Part shown: piece after piece, positions 25,789 to 33,616 of the stretch
How positions within the stretch are numbered: the stretch's first letter is position 1
How the letters are laid out: each line of letters opens with the position of its first letter
Assembly (NCBI GenBank): GCA_023300375.1
Contig: JALZWO010000186.1
Location: 1-36,008, forward strand
DNA length: 36,008 nucleotides
From: Granulosicoccus sp.
GTDB taxonomy: Bacteria > Pseudomonadota > Gammaproteobacteria > Granulosicoccales > Granulosicoccaceae
Direction: 5' to 3'
The notes under the pieces: generated by a model
The model's database searches: none
What the model was told of the DNA's origin: nothing
The model's input: only the letters and a program-made list of their open reading frames with translations
Made by a program: the position numbers and the translations under genes

Positions 25789-26615
25789 CGAATCGATTCA
25801 GAATTGCCCAAGCGATGGCGAGCATGTACGCCCAATGCTCAACCAACGCAGAATATACTAGCGAGTATTTGTTCGGAGAAACCGTACTTCTTGCTGATGA
25901 ACACTGTAGCTCTCCTAACGTTCCAGCTAACAATAATACGCATCCTGATTCAAACCCTGGCGCAAACTCAGAAGCAAGATTAGACTGGGTGCATGTAAGA
26001 GCGGAACGTGACGATTACACCGGGTACATGCAGCGAACAGATCTGCAAGCTGCACCCACAGAGCAGTGGCAACCGACACATTGGGTGGCGCAACGCAGCA
26101 CTCTGGTATTCACGGAGCCATCCATAAAAAGCGCCGTTCTTTATCGATTACCATTTTTGTCAAAGCTCTGCGTTGAAGCGCAACACAAGCAATCATTTAT
26201 AGCCCTACAAACAGGCGGCTACATCTGGGCAACACACGTACTCACCTGTGATCAGTTTATAAAACAGAATGCTCTGCAACTGGCCCAGACCCACTTCCTT
26301 GGCGCACCCTACTTATGGGGTGGCTGCTCACCCGATGGTGTTGACTGCTCTGGTCTTATTCAGGCATTAGCTTTAGCTAAAGGCATCAGATTGCCTAGGG
26401 ACAGTGGTGATCAGGAGAACTTCCTGGAGCACACAATAACGCGACAGACACGCCAAAGTGGTGACCTTGTTTATTGGCCCGGGCATGTAGGCATTCTTGT
26501 GGACAGTGACACCGTGCTACATGCCACAGCGCATTCGCTCAGTTGCACACAAGAACCATTGATAGATGTGGAGGCACGTGCAGGAAAGCTCAGGTCTATA
26601 AAGCGACTTTTCTAG
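25785..26615 (+). CDS. NlpC/P60 (C40) peptidase with N-terminal SH3b-like region
   Basis: A 276-residue cysteine peptidase. The catalytic domain (~165-270) has PYLWGGCSPDGVDCSG with C188, the histidine of PGHVGI (H234), and H246 in VLHATA. The first ~150 residues form two probable SH3b-type domains, as in YkfC-like gamma-D-glutamyl-diamino acid endopeptidases, which cleave cell-wall peptides after uptake. No signal peptide is seen, so it is probably cytoplasmic, in keeping with recycling. It overlaps the EamA gene by 4 bp. A role in muropeptide recycling is an inference from architecture and the nearby ampG and murI genes. Confidence 0.85.
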   Translation: MTNRFRIAQAMASMYAQCSTNAEYTSEYLFGETVLLADEHCSSPNVPANNNTHPDSNPGANSEARLDWVHVRAERDDYTGYMQRTDLQAAPTEQWQPTHWVAQRSTLVFTEPSIKSAVLYRLPFLSKLCVEAQHKQSFIALQTGGYIWATHVLTCDQFIKQNALQLAQTHFLGAPYLWGGCSPDGVDCSGLIQALALAKGIRLPRDSGDQENFLEHTITRQTRQSGDLVYWPGHVGILVDSDTVLHATAHSLSCTQEPLIDVEARAGKLRSIKRLF

Positions 26616-26671
26616 GCTCGATAGATAGCCCGAAACAAAACCACGCACCGTGTAGAACATACAATGCCTAT

Positions 26672-26690
26672 AGCCAATTTTTAAATGGCT
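26672..26690 (+). terminator. Weak hairpin between convergent genes
   Basis: A short inverted repeat (agcca ... tggct) with an AT-rich inside, followed by a T-rich stretch, lies between the NlpC/P60 gene and the convergent LysE gene. It may end transcription but is weak. Confidence 0.3.
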
Positions 26691-26743
26691 TTAATTTGAA
26701 TAGGATTCGTCTTTAGTATCGTGTCACTAGATTGTTAGCCATA

Positions 26744-27367
26744 CTACATTTCTCGCAAAATGATGGTTCCGGCAGCTCCAGCCATTGCAACAGCGGCCAC
26801 TCTATGCAACCGCTGCTGCGCTGTCGAACTTGACAGTATCTGGCGGATCGCGATCGCACCAAGGATGTATATTGACCCAACACCCAATAGCACAAAAATA
26901 GTGACAGGCACAAGAATTCCAGCCCAACTAACAAACGTGATGTTATTTAAATCGAGTACTAGCGGTAGCAAAGCCAAATAGAATGCGATAGCTTTAGGGT
27001 TCCCCAACGTTATGACGAGCCCTGTAGCCACCGCTGCACGTAGTTCATGCCTTGTATTTTCACCCCCAGACATTTCGTGATGTTCAGCGCTCCAGAACTG
27101 CCAAGCAAGATAGAGTAGATAAGCAACGGAACCCCAACGAATAATCGTGAATAAAGTGCCAAAGCTAGTAGCGATTAACGCTAAACCAAAAACAGCAAAA
27201 GACAGATAGAGAAAGTCTCCGATAATCACCCCACACAGCATTGCATAGCCTGCTTGAGCACCCGAGCCAACACTTCGCGCAACCAACGCAGTTATACCCG
27301 GGCCAGGGATAGCTACCGCTACGCCCAACGCCAAGGTATAGGCTAAAATGTCTGTCAGAGTGATCAT
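26744..27367 (-). CDS. LysE/RhtB-family exporter
   Basis: A 207-residue inner-membrane protein of about six helices. It has the family N-terminus (AVAIPGPGITALVARS) and the central GLVITLGNPKAIAFYLALLPL segment. LysE/RhtB proteins export amino acids such as lysine, threonine or homoserine lactone; the substrate is not predictable here. It lies 36 bp after the GH84 gene on the same strand and may be co-transcribed with it. Confidence 0.9.
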   Translation of the reverse strand: MITLTDILAYTLALGVAVAIPGPGITALVARSVGSGAQAGYAMLCGVIIGDFLYLSFAVFGLALIATSFGTLFTIIRWGSVAYLLYLAWQFWSAEHHEMSGGENTRHELRAAVATGLVITLGNPKAIAFYLALLPLVLDLNNITFVSWAGILVPVTIFVLLGVGSIYILGAIAIRQILSSSTAQQRLHRVAAVAMAGAAGTIILREM

Positions 27368-27403
27368 CAGAAAGTACGCAATGGCACGATATTGTTATCC
27401 ATT

Positions 27404-28669
27404 CTATTCACTGGTAGATGACACTTGTCCATCTTCTCGGCGTAACTTAACTAACGACTGTGATAGCGGGCAGGGTTGTGTTTTATAGATTCTAAGCACA
27501 GGATGTTCTCCAGCTTCTGTCAACAAGTCGTGCTTTAATCCAAACAAAAACGGATACCACTCTCGAGACAGGGGCGTTTTCCAACGCCACAAACAATGTT
27601 CAATAGCGGCTCGTATCGTATCGTCGTCGCACAGTTGGTTCTCGCCAGTAGTCTGTGAATTCTGATTGAAGACAGGATAGAGAAAGTACTGAGCTATAGT
27701 GAAGAACTGTTCGGGCACGTTGTGTCGACGTAATGTATTTTGCCAAATAGTCGTAGTGGATTTTTCATCATTACTCAACGTGCTGGGTATATCCAATTGG
27801 AGCTGCTGAGCCATCAGTTCCAGTAATAGGCAATCTGTATTGATCATTCCTGTCGGGTTCAGCAGTATATTGTTAACACCGTGCCTCAGCCGCCAGGGGC
27901 CCACAAAGAGCCGACGCGGACAATAATCGTTTGCGTATAAGTTATCCCAGATAACCACCTCATGTTCCACACCTGCCGCGCCATCCACACGCAAGCTGTT
28001 TATAGACTGTGCATCGATCTGGCGCGCGACAACATCAGACCCGCAGTAAAGTACAACATGGTGCTGATCAAGAGTGCTCATGAAATTGTGCAAATAATCG
28101 GGCGCCTCTGCAGTTAGCTCATCAGCATAGATTCGTGGAGTTACCCAAAGACATAAGCTACCCGTGCAATCGTTATCAGGCTTTAATGCAGTTTGCACAA
28201 GAGACGAACAGCTCAATGACTTGGCCAAGGTATTTGCTAACGCCGCATGGGCGGCACCTTCTGATGTGAATTCACCACTACGCTGTGCAAAATCCGCATC
28301 TATATCATCCATAAGCAGCGAAATACAATCGGCTCCTTCTATCAACAATATCTCGCATTTTTCTTTGAGTCGTTGGAAATCACGACCATCGGGCAAGTGC
28401 GAAAAATCGAAGTTCAGCCCAGGCGCAACGCCTGCAACCACGTGAATGCCCCGTTGTGTTGCTTGTGTGCAAAATTCCCGGAAATGCTCTCGCCACGATA
28501 AATCATAGGCTGTGCGCCATTCCAAGCGATGCCACGGATCTTCTTTGGGCGCGTAGTAGTACGTGTTGAGGTTGAGCTGCTGCAGGGTGTCGAGTATCTG
28601 CAGTCTTTCCTGCCAACTCAACAGCTTGCCGTAATAGCCCTCTGCATAACCTTGGTAAGGCCCTTTCAT
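27404..28669 (-). CDS. GH84 beta-N-acetylglucosaminidase, eukaryotic OGA-like
   Basis: A 421-residue glycoside hydrolase of family 84. Key segments: GYAEGYYGKLLSWQERL at the N-terminus, NTYYYAPKEDPWHR, GVAPGL, the catalytic aspartate pair in LLMDDIDADF (D121-D122), and VIWDNLYANDYCPRRLFVGP, the last very similar to animal protein O-GlcNAcases. GH84 enzymes use a substrate-assisted mechanism on terminal beta-linked GlcNAc. I choose ATG 28669 (MKGPYQGY) over the open frame to 28786, which would begin within six bases of the divergent ampG start. No signal peptide is seen, suggesting a cytoplasmic enzyme. Its place opposite ampG suggests it acts on recycled GlcNAc-containing muropeptides; this is inference. 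Confidence 0.87.
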   Translation of the reverse strand: MKGPYQGYAEGYYGKLLSWQERLQILDTLQQLNLNTYYYAPKEDPWHRLEWRTAYDLSWREHFREFCTQATQRGIHVVAGVAPGLNFDFSHLPDGRDFQRLKEKCEILLIEGADCISLLMDDIDADFAQRSGEFTSEGAAHAALANTLAKSLSCSSLVQTALKPDNDCTGSLCLWVTPRIYADELTAEAPDYLHNFMSTLDQHHVVLYCGSDVVARQIDAQSINSLRVDGAAGVEHEVVIWDNLYANDYCPRRLFVGPWRLRHGVNNILLNPTGMINTDCLLLELMAQQLQLDIPSTLSNDEKSTTTIWQNTLRRHNVPEQFFTIAQYFLYPVFNQNSQTTGENQLCDDDTIRAAIEHCLWRWKTPLSREWYPFLFGLKHDLLTEAGEHPVLRIYKTQPCPLSQSLVKLRREDGQVSSTSE

Positions 28670-28791
28670 CACACGGTAGTAATTCAGCTTAAATTTGTGG
28701 GTCAGCCTAGCACGCGAGCCTCGATAACACTGGCACACACACAATGGAGCCGCTATAGTTTGCCAACTCTCTACAAAACGATACACACACC

Positions 28792-30189
28792 ATGACGGAG
28801 ACAGCTGCTAGCCCTAAACCCTCCCTGAACGTTTATGCCGATAAACGTATGCTGCGCATTTTGTTGCTAGGGGCTATGAGTGGTTTCCCTTGGGTATTGA
28901 TAGGCAGTGCCCTATCGTTGTGGCTCAAGGAAGATGGTATGAGCCGAAGCACCATTGGCTGGGCATCACTGATTTTTGGCGTGTACACCATCAATTTCTT
29001 GTGGGCACCCTTAATTGATCGCCTGCGAATACCTTGGTTGACAGAACGAGTAGGACAACGCAAAGCGTGGATATTGTGCTTACAGCTGATCATCCTGCTT
29101 GCGCTATTTGCATGGAGTACGCTGAGCCCAACAGAAAACCTTGCATTGGTCATAGCGCTTGGATTAGCTATCGCCATTTGCTCAGCCTCTCAAGACATCA
29201 CCATTGATGCATTGCGAATTGAGCAAGTTGGAAGACACGAGTCCTCAGCCATGGCTGCCGGAGCTGCAATAGCGGTTGTTGGGTGGTGGACTGGCTACAA
29301 GCTAGGGGGATTTGCGGCGTTAATGATCAGTGACCATCTACAAACCAGTGGTGTTGAAAACTATTGGCAGATGACTTTTCAGATTCTTGCCATTCTTATT
29401 GCATTGATGAACGCCCTGCTGCTACTCATCCCCGAAGCCTCTTGGCGTGAACGACAACAAGCACAGGCCGCAGATCAGCAGAACATAGGCTCTAAAATCG
29501 GTACTGGTAGCAACAGTTTGCTGTCTTGGCTCGGTGCAACTATCGTGGCCCCTTTTGTCAGTTTTTTTCGTCACAACGGTGTATCCGTTGCCCTCTCAAT
29601 TCTGGGTTTTATTTTCCTGTTCAAACTCGGCGAAGCCTTTGTTGGCAAGATGTCGATCATTTTTTATAAAGAAGTAGGATTTTCTAAATCCGATATTGCC
29701 ATCTATTCGAAAGGACTCGGCTGGATAGTTACCGTCATCTTTACGTTGATTGGCGGCTGGTTTGCCGTTAAGCAAGGCATTGTTAAAGCCTTGTTCGTTG
29801 CAGGTATTGCGATGGCCGTAACCAACCTGATGTTTTCTATTATGGCGTGGACAAACGAGCCTTCACTTTGGTTGTTTGCCGCGTCAGTGCTGATTGATGA
29901 TGTCACCGCGTCCATCGCCACTGTGATTTTTGTCACGTTCATATCGCTGCTGGTGGACAGGACCTACACAGCAACTCAGTACGCTTTGCTTGCCTCGCTA
30001 GGTACCGCTGGTCGAACATTTATCGCGGCATCGTCCGGCGCCATGGTGGATTTTTTAGATGGCGACTGGGGGCTGTTTTTTGTAATAACCGCTCTGATGG
30101 TTATTCCATCGTTGCTATTGCTATTAACACTTCGCAAGCGGTTTTCAAGTATCGAGCAGATGCAAACTGATCAGGCCAAGACCCTCTAG
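28792..30189 (+). CDS. ampG: AmpG-family muropeptide permease (MFS)
   Basis: A 465-residue inner-membrane MFS protein of about 12 helices. It carries the AmpG family signature: ADKRMLRILLLGAMSGFPWVLIG at the N-terminus, LKEDGMSRSTIGWASL, and ASQDITIDALRI. AmpG imports GlcNAc-anhydroMurNAc peptides for recycling. Neighbours fit this role: a GH84 glucosaminidase divergent from it and an amidase gene converging on its 3' end. It ends on TAG sharing the CTAG tetranucleotide with the amidase stop on the other strand. Confidence 0.92.
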   Translation: MTETAASPKPSLNVYADKRMLRILLLGAMSGFPWVLIGSALSLWLKEDGMSRSTIGWASLIFGVYTINFLWAPLIDRLRIPWLTERVGQRKAWILCLQLIILLALFAWSTLSPTENLALVIALGLAIAICSASQDITIDALRIEQVGRHESSAMAAGAAIAVVGWWTGYKLGGFAALMISDHLQTSGVENYWQMTFQILAILIALMNALLLLIPEASWRERQQAQAADQQNIGSKIGTGSNSLLSWLGATIVAPFVSFFRHNGVSVALSILGFIFLFKLGEAFVGKMSIIFYKEVGFSKSDIAIYSKGLGWIVTVIFTLIGGWFAVKQGIVKALFVAGIAMAVTNLMFSIMAWTNEPSLWLFAASVLIDDVTASIATVIFVTFISLLVDRTYTATQYALLASLGTAGRTFIAASSGAMVDFLDGDWGLFFVITALMVIPSLLLLLTLRKRFSSIEQMQTDQAKTL

Positions 30190-30614
30190 GCAGGTGGCGG
30201 AAGAGTCGCCTTTAGGCCACGTGAAGCACACCAGCTTGCCACGTCGAAATTAGGGCATGTTTTGTCCGTGTAGCTAAAATCACGATGCCCACAGATGGAG
30301 GCTTGTGGGTATTGCTCTAGCCAGTGTTTCAAGATGCTCTCCAAGGCATTAAACTGTGCATCGGTGAACGTATGCCGCCCTATCATGCACACCCCAAGGC
30401 TAATCTCGTTGTGCCCATACACATGGGCGCCTTGCCAGTAATCAGGGCGGCCCATCTCAATGTCGCCTGTGCGCGTAATAACGCGATGATAGCCGGTGCC
30501 ATGCCAGCCAAAACCCAAATGCATTTGATGAATCTCACGAGCACCGATAGCTTCGTCATCAGGTGTATCCGAGCAATGTACAACAAGGTGCTTAATGGCA
30601 GCAGGGTCAAGCAT
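30186..30614 (-). CDS. N-acetylmuramoyl-L-alanine amidase, T7-lysozyme-like (Amidase_2)
   Basis: A 142-residue Zn amidase. Zn ligands would be H13 (VVHCSDT), H110 (GHRDF) and C120; Y42 and K118 (DKTC) match the catalytic Tyr and Lys of T7 lysozyme. GAREIHQMHLGFGWHGTGYH and GAHVYGHN are typical of the PGRP/T7 group. No signal peptide is seen, so it acts in the cytoplasm or leaves the cell by another route. It may remove peptides from recycled anhydro-muropeptides in the manner of AmpD, or be a domesticated phage-type lysozyme. No phage genes are around. It converges with ampG, overlapping it by 4 bp. Confidence 0.9.
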   Translation of the reverse strand: MLDPAAIKHLVVHCSDTPDDEAIGAREIHQMHLGFGWHGTGYHRVITRTGDIEMGRPDYWQGAHVYGHNEISLGVCMIGRHTFTDAQFNALESILKHWLEQYPQASICGHRDFSYTDKTCPNFDVASWCASRGLKATLPPPA

Positions 30615-30689
30615 GAGCGCAGGTATCGTTAATCAATCGAGATGAACAATACTATCTGATCTGGCTATGTGAACATGGCCTTTCATTTC

Positions 30690-30956
30690 TTAACGCTGTT
30701 TGTATTGTGTGGGGCAATACGCACGAGCCACGCCCTCAGGCCGCTTTGCTACATGCTTGGTGCTACGGTTACTCACCCGCTTTCGCCACAGCCGGAATGA
30801 GCCCGGTTTCATGTGCGTTCGCATCAGCTTGATAACCTGCGGCTCGCTAACGCCAAAGCTTGCAGTGATCGCGTCAAACGGCGTGCGATCTTCCCACGCC
30901 ATCTCAATAATGCGCGATAGTTCACTTTCGGAAAATGTGGGTAGTTGTTTACTCAT
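30690..30956 (-). CDS. TIGR03643/DUF2805-family small protein
   Basis: An 88-residue basic protein with a helix-turn-helix-like first half (LSRIIEMAWEDRTPFDAITASFGVSEPQVIKLMRTHM) and a basic tail ending in Gln-Arg. The sequence MKPGSFRLWRKRVSNR and KHVAKR is characteristic of TIGR03643-type proteins. The function is unknown; the first half looks able to bind nucleic acid. It starts 6 bp after the murI stop, on the same strand, so it is in the murI operon. Confidence 0.8.
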   Translation of the reverse strand: MSKQLPTFSESELSRIIEMAWEDRTPFDAITASFGVSEPQVIKLMRTHMKPGSFRLWRKRVSNRSTKHVAKRPEGVARAYCPTQYKQR

Positions 30957-30962
30957 GAGAAT

Positions 30963-31802
30963 TTATACGACGTCAGCGACAAGCAGATTAGGAAATGCCA
31001 TATCGTGTATTTGCATGCCCAAACTGCGAAGCAAGCGACACGTCGCAAGCGTTGGTGCACCTGATGTCATGATCGCCAGATCCTTGTTATTGCTAACAGT
31101 TGACAGCGGATTGGCTTCTGGCAGGCTGCCAGATTCACGGTTAAGCACGCGATACGCTTGCCGAGCCACTGCGGGTGACGGGTCTAGCCAATCAACGGGC
31201 CACGGCGCCACCTTGCGCATCTCATTCACCAAAAACGGATAGTGCGTACAACCTAAGGTTACGATATCTGTTTTACGGGTGCCATCCTGAACAAAGCAGG
31301 CGCGTATTTCTTCCCTCAAGAGCTCTAAGTCTATGGTTTGCAGCTGCATGTGCTGTTCAGCCATACGCGCCAACTGTGTAGCACCCACTAGGTTGACCTC
31401 ACATTGACTGCCAAACTCACTGATCAAATTTTTTATGTAGGGTCGACTTACCGTGCCAGGCGTTGCCAGCACGCTCACAAGTCCAGAGGCGGTGCGCTCT
31501 GCAGCCGGTTTAATTGCGGGGACGATACCGACAAAGGGAATAGAAAAACGCGCCCGCAAGGCAGGCATGATTAAAGTGGAAGCCGTATTACAAGCGACAA
31601 TGGCAATCTTAGGGTCAAAGCGTTCGATGAGCGTGGCAAACAAACCGACCATACGCTCAGTGAGTGCTTGCTCTTCCCAATCGCCATAAGGAAAACCTGC
31701 ATCATCCCCCACGTAGACGAACTGTTGCTCGTGCATGAGTAGCCGTGCTTCGCGCATCACTGACAAACCACCAATGCCTGAATCAAATAACAAGACACTC
31801 AT
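30963..31802 (-). CDS. murI: Glutamate racemase
   Basis: A 279-residue racemase making D-glutamate for peptidoglycan. FDSGIGGLSV (6-15) marks the N-terminus. The two catalytic cysteines are C71 in VACNTAST and C185 in LGCTHYPF. Both halves and length are typical. It lies 107 bp downstream of moaA and is followed at 6 bp by the TIGR03643-type gene. Confidence 0.95.
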   Translation of the reverse strand: MSVLLFDSGIGGLSVMREARLLMHEQQFVYVGDDAGFPYGDWEEQALTERMVGLFATLIERFDPKIAIVACNTASTLIMPALRARFSIPFVGIVPAIKPAAERTASGLVSVLATPGTVSRPYIKNLISEFGSQCEVNLVGATQLARMAEQHMQLQTIDLELLREEIRACFVQDGTRKTDIVTLGCTHYPFLVNEMRKVAPWPVDWLDPSPAVARQAYRVLNRESGSLPEANPLSTVSNNKDLAIMTSGAPTLATCRLLRSLGMQIHDMAFPNLLVADVV

Positions 31803-31909
31803 GGCTTATGGCTAGACTGTATTACATACATTGATTGCAGAAAATATGTGGGAACCTGCGTAATCATAGCAATAGAGCGAGCGTATTTTTATTGCTGTTG
31901 AACAGACTC

Positions 31910-32932
31910 CTAGCCACCAATAAAAGACATCTCCACCTTGGGACGCAATACAGCCACTTGGGTACGTGTTTCGGAGTATTGATCTGTACGCAGAGACCAT
32001 AATTTGGATAGCTCTTGAACCACACGGTCTTGGCCGTCGGATTCTCGCAACGCGGGGCGCAGATCATGTCCAGAGCTGGCAAACAAGCAGGTATAGATGC
32101 TGCCGGTAGCGCTGAGGCGTGCACGCGAGCAATCGCCGCAGAAAGGCGCCGAGACCGAAGAAATAATGCCCATCTCGCCACCACCATCATTGAAACGCCA
32201 GCGTTTAGCCACCTCACCCCGATAATTGGCCTCAACCGGCTCCATCGGTAGCTCGGCATTGATCCGTTCGGCTATTTGCGCACTGGTGACCACATGGGAT
32301 AGATCCCAGGCATTGCTGTTACCTACGTCCATGAATTCAATAAATCGCAAGATATGGCCAGAGTTGTGGAAATACCGCGCCATGGGCAAAATGCTGTGAT
32401 CGTTCAAGCCCTTCTTGACGACCATATTGACTTTGGTATCTACGAAACCCGCTTTGGCCGCATTGTCGATGCCGTCTAGAACATCTTGTACGCTAACGTC
32501 TACATCATTAACCCGCTTGAACGTCTCGTCATCAATGGCATCAAGACTAACGGTGATTCTTTGTAATCCAGCCTCTCTTAAGCTACGCGCGCGCTCAGCG
32601 GTTAATAGTGAGGCGTTGGTGGTCATGCTGATATCAGTGATGCCAGGTACTTGCCTGATTTGACTGATCAAAGCTTCCAGATCACGTCTTACCAAAGGCT
32701 CCCCACCGGTAATCCGAATTTTACTCACACCCAGCTGTGCTGCCGCCCGAACCACTTGTTCGATCTCTTCAAAGGTGAGTAATTGGGCGCGCGGCAAAAA
32801 CTTATAGTCTTTGTCGAAGACCTCTTTAGGCATGCAATAAACACATCGAAAATTACACCGGTCAGTCACCGATATGCGTAAATCTCGAAGGGGGCGATGG
32901 AGAAGATCAGTGACTTGTGCTGAATCGCTCAT
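31910..32932 (-). CDS. moaA: Molybdenum/tungsten cofactor protein MoaA (GTP 3',8-cyclase)
   Basis: A 340-residue radical SAM enzyme that, with MoaC, turns GTP into cyclic pyranopterin phosphate, the first step of the pterin cofactor. The N-terminal SAM cluster motif is C26-x3-C30-x2-C33 (RCNFRCVYC). The C-terminal cluster has the C-x2-C-x13-C pattern CGDCSRARLSATGSIYTC. The protein ends in the double glycine IGG needed by MoaA. Its start overlaps the stop of the 98-residue unknown gene by one base. The position at the end of an aldehyde oxidoreductase cluster suggests it supplies the tungsten-pterin for that enzyme, perhaps beside a second moaA elsewhere. Confidence 0.95.
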   Translation of the reverse strand: MSDSAQVTDLLHRPLRDLRISVTDRCNFRCVYCMPKEVFDKDYKFLPRAQLLTFEEIEQVVRAAAQLGVSKIRITGGEPLVRRDLEALISQIRQVPGITDISMTTNASLLTAERARSLREAGLQRITVSLDAIDDETFKRVNDVDVSVQDVLDGIDNAAKAGFVDTKVNMVVKKGLNDHSILPMARYFHNSGHILRFIEFMDVGNSNAWDLSHVVTSAQIAERINAELPMEPVEANYRGEVAKRWRFNDGGGEMGIISSVSAPFCGDCSRARLSATGSIYTCLFASSGHDLRPALRESDGQDRVVQELSKLWSLRTDQYSETRTQVAVLRPKVEMSFIGG

Positions 32933-33228
32933 CAGCCACCACCACGCTGAAAGCGTAAATCGAAATAGGCTTTGAATGCTTGCTGTTGCGCAGGCTCAAC
33001 ATCTTCGAACCGAAAGCTCACCACCGAATAAGGTAGGCAGACCGATGCTATGCGTCTTTCCTGTGTAGGACCAAGATGAATATGCAGGGAACCGCTGTAC
33101 AGCTTGGCATGCACGTTGTCGCCTTGTGTTTCATACACATGCTCACCCATTGCTCGTGGCAACAAACGCCAGAAGTCATCGTGGGTGAGGCCCATTTCTC
33201 GACTGTACTCAATGACTGGAATGCTCAT
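32932..33228 (-). CDS. Unknown 98-residue protein with C-terminal triple glycine, aor cluster
   Basis: A conserved-looking small protein I cannot assign by known motif. It is mildly acidic to neutral with one likely helix (GLTHDDFWRLLPRAMG at ~13-28), beta-like segments (HAKLYSGSLHIHLGP, then ERRIASVCLPYSVVSFRFEDV) and a last helix (AFKAYFDLRF) leading to RGGG at the very C-terminus. The tail recalls the diglycine ends of MoaD and ThiS, though the body does not look like a MoaD ubiquitin fold. It sits between the MoaD-like gene (87 bp upstream) and moaA (1-bp overlap), in a tungsten aldehyde oxidoreductase cluster. A maturation role for the W-pterin cofactor is an inference. Confidence 0.75.
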   Translation of the reverse strand: MSIPVIEYSREMGLTHDDFWRLLPRAMGEHVYETQGDNVHAKLYSGSLHIHLGPTQERRIASVCLPYSVVSFRFEDVEPAQQQAFKAYFDLRFQRGGG

Positions 33229-33315
33229 GATGTGATTGTAGCCGCACAGAACACTCGTTGAACCGCGTGTATGTTCTGGTGTAGTCCTAGGTGTGAACAG
33301 ATCATCAGTTTTTCC

Positions 33316-33570
33316 TTATCCACCTGCCACCGGCGGCCAAACAGCCAGCACATCATTCTCTTTGAGCACTTGCCGCTGATCACGATCTGCATCGCAATGA
33401 AACACACCATTAACCAGGACCAGATGGGCAAGCTCTCGCGGCACCTTGAATTGATCAATGATGTCGTTTAGCGAGGCATTGTCTGCAACCTCTATCTGCA
33501 CAGCATTGCGTACCGTACCGGAAGGCAGTAGGTGTTGTAATGTTGCGTAAAGCTTAAATGTGATTTTCAT
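33316..33570 (-). CDS. MoaD/ThiS-family sulfur carrier
   Basis: An 84-residue ubiquitin-like protein of the MoaD type ending in AGG (VWPPVAGG), the diglycine needed for thiocarboxylation. The core includes MKITFKLYATLQHLLPSG and LVLVNGVFHCDADRDQRQVLKENDVLAV, all typical. It would supply sulfur for the dithiolene of the pterin cofactor. It follows the FAD subunit gene of the aor cluster by 46 bp, an arrangement seen with the W-AORs of betaproteobacteria such as Aromatoleum. It may serve the tungsten cofactor in particular. Confidence 0.88.
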   Translation of the reverse strand: MKITFKLYATLQHLLPSGTVRNAVQIEVADNASLNDIIDQFKVPRELAHLVLVNGVFHCDADRDQRQVLKENDVLAVWPPVAGG

Positions 33571-33616
33571 GTTAATTAACTAAGCTACAGCCAACATAAT
33601 GGTCGTTGTGAGTTTA

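Noticed and set aside
28670-28786. N-terminal extension of the GH84 protein
   Set aside because: The extension is Cys/Arg-rich without a signal peptide and would leave five bases between two divergent start codons.
30186-30614. Prophage remnant because of a T7-lysozyme-like amidase
   Set aside because: No other phage genes, integrase or attachment repeats are near; flanking genes are housekeeping or recycling genes.
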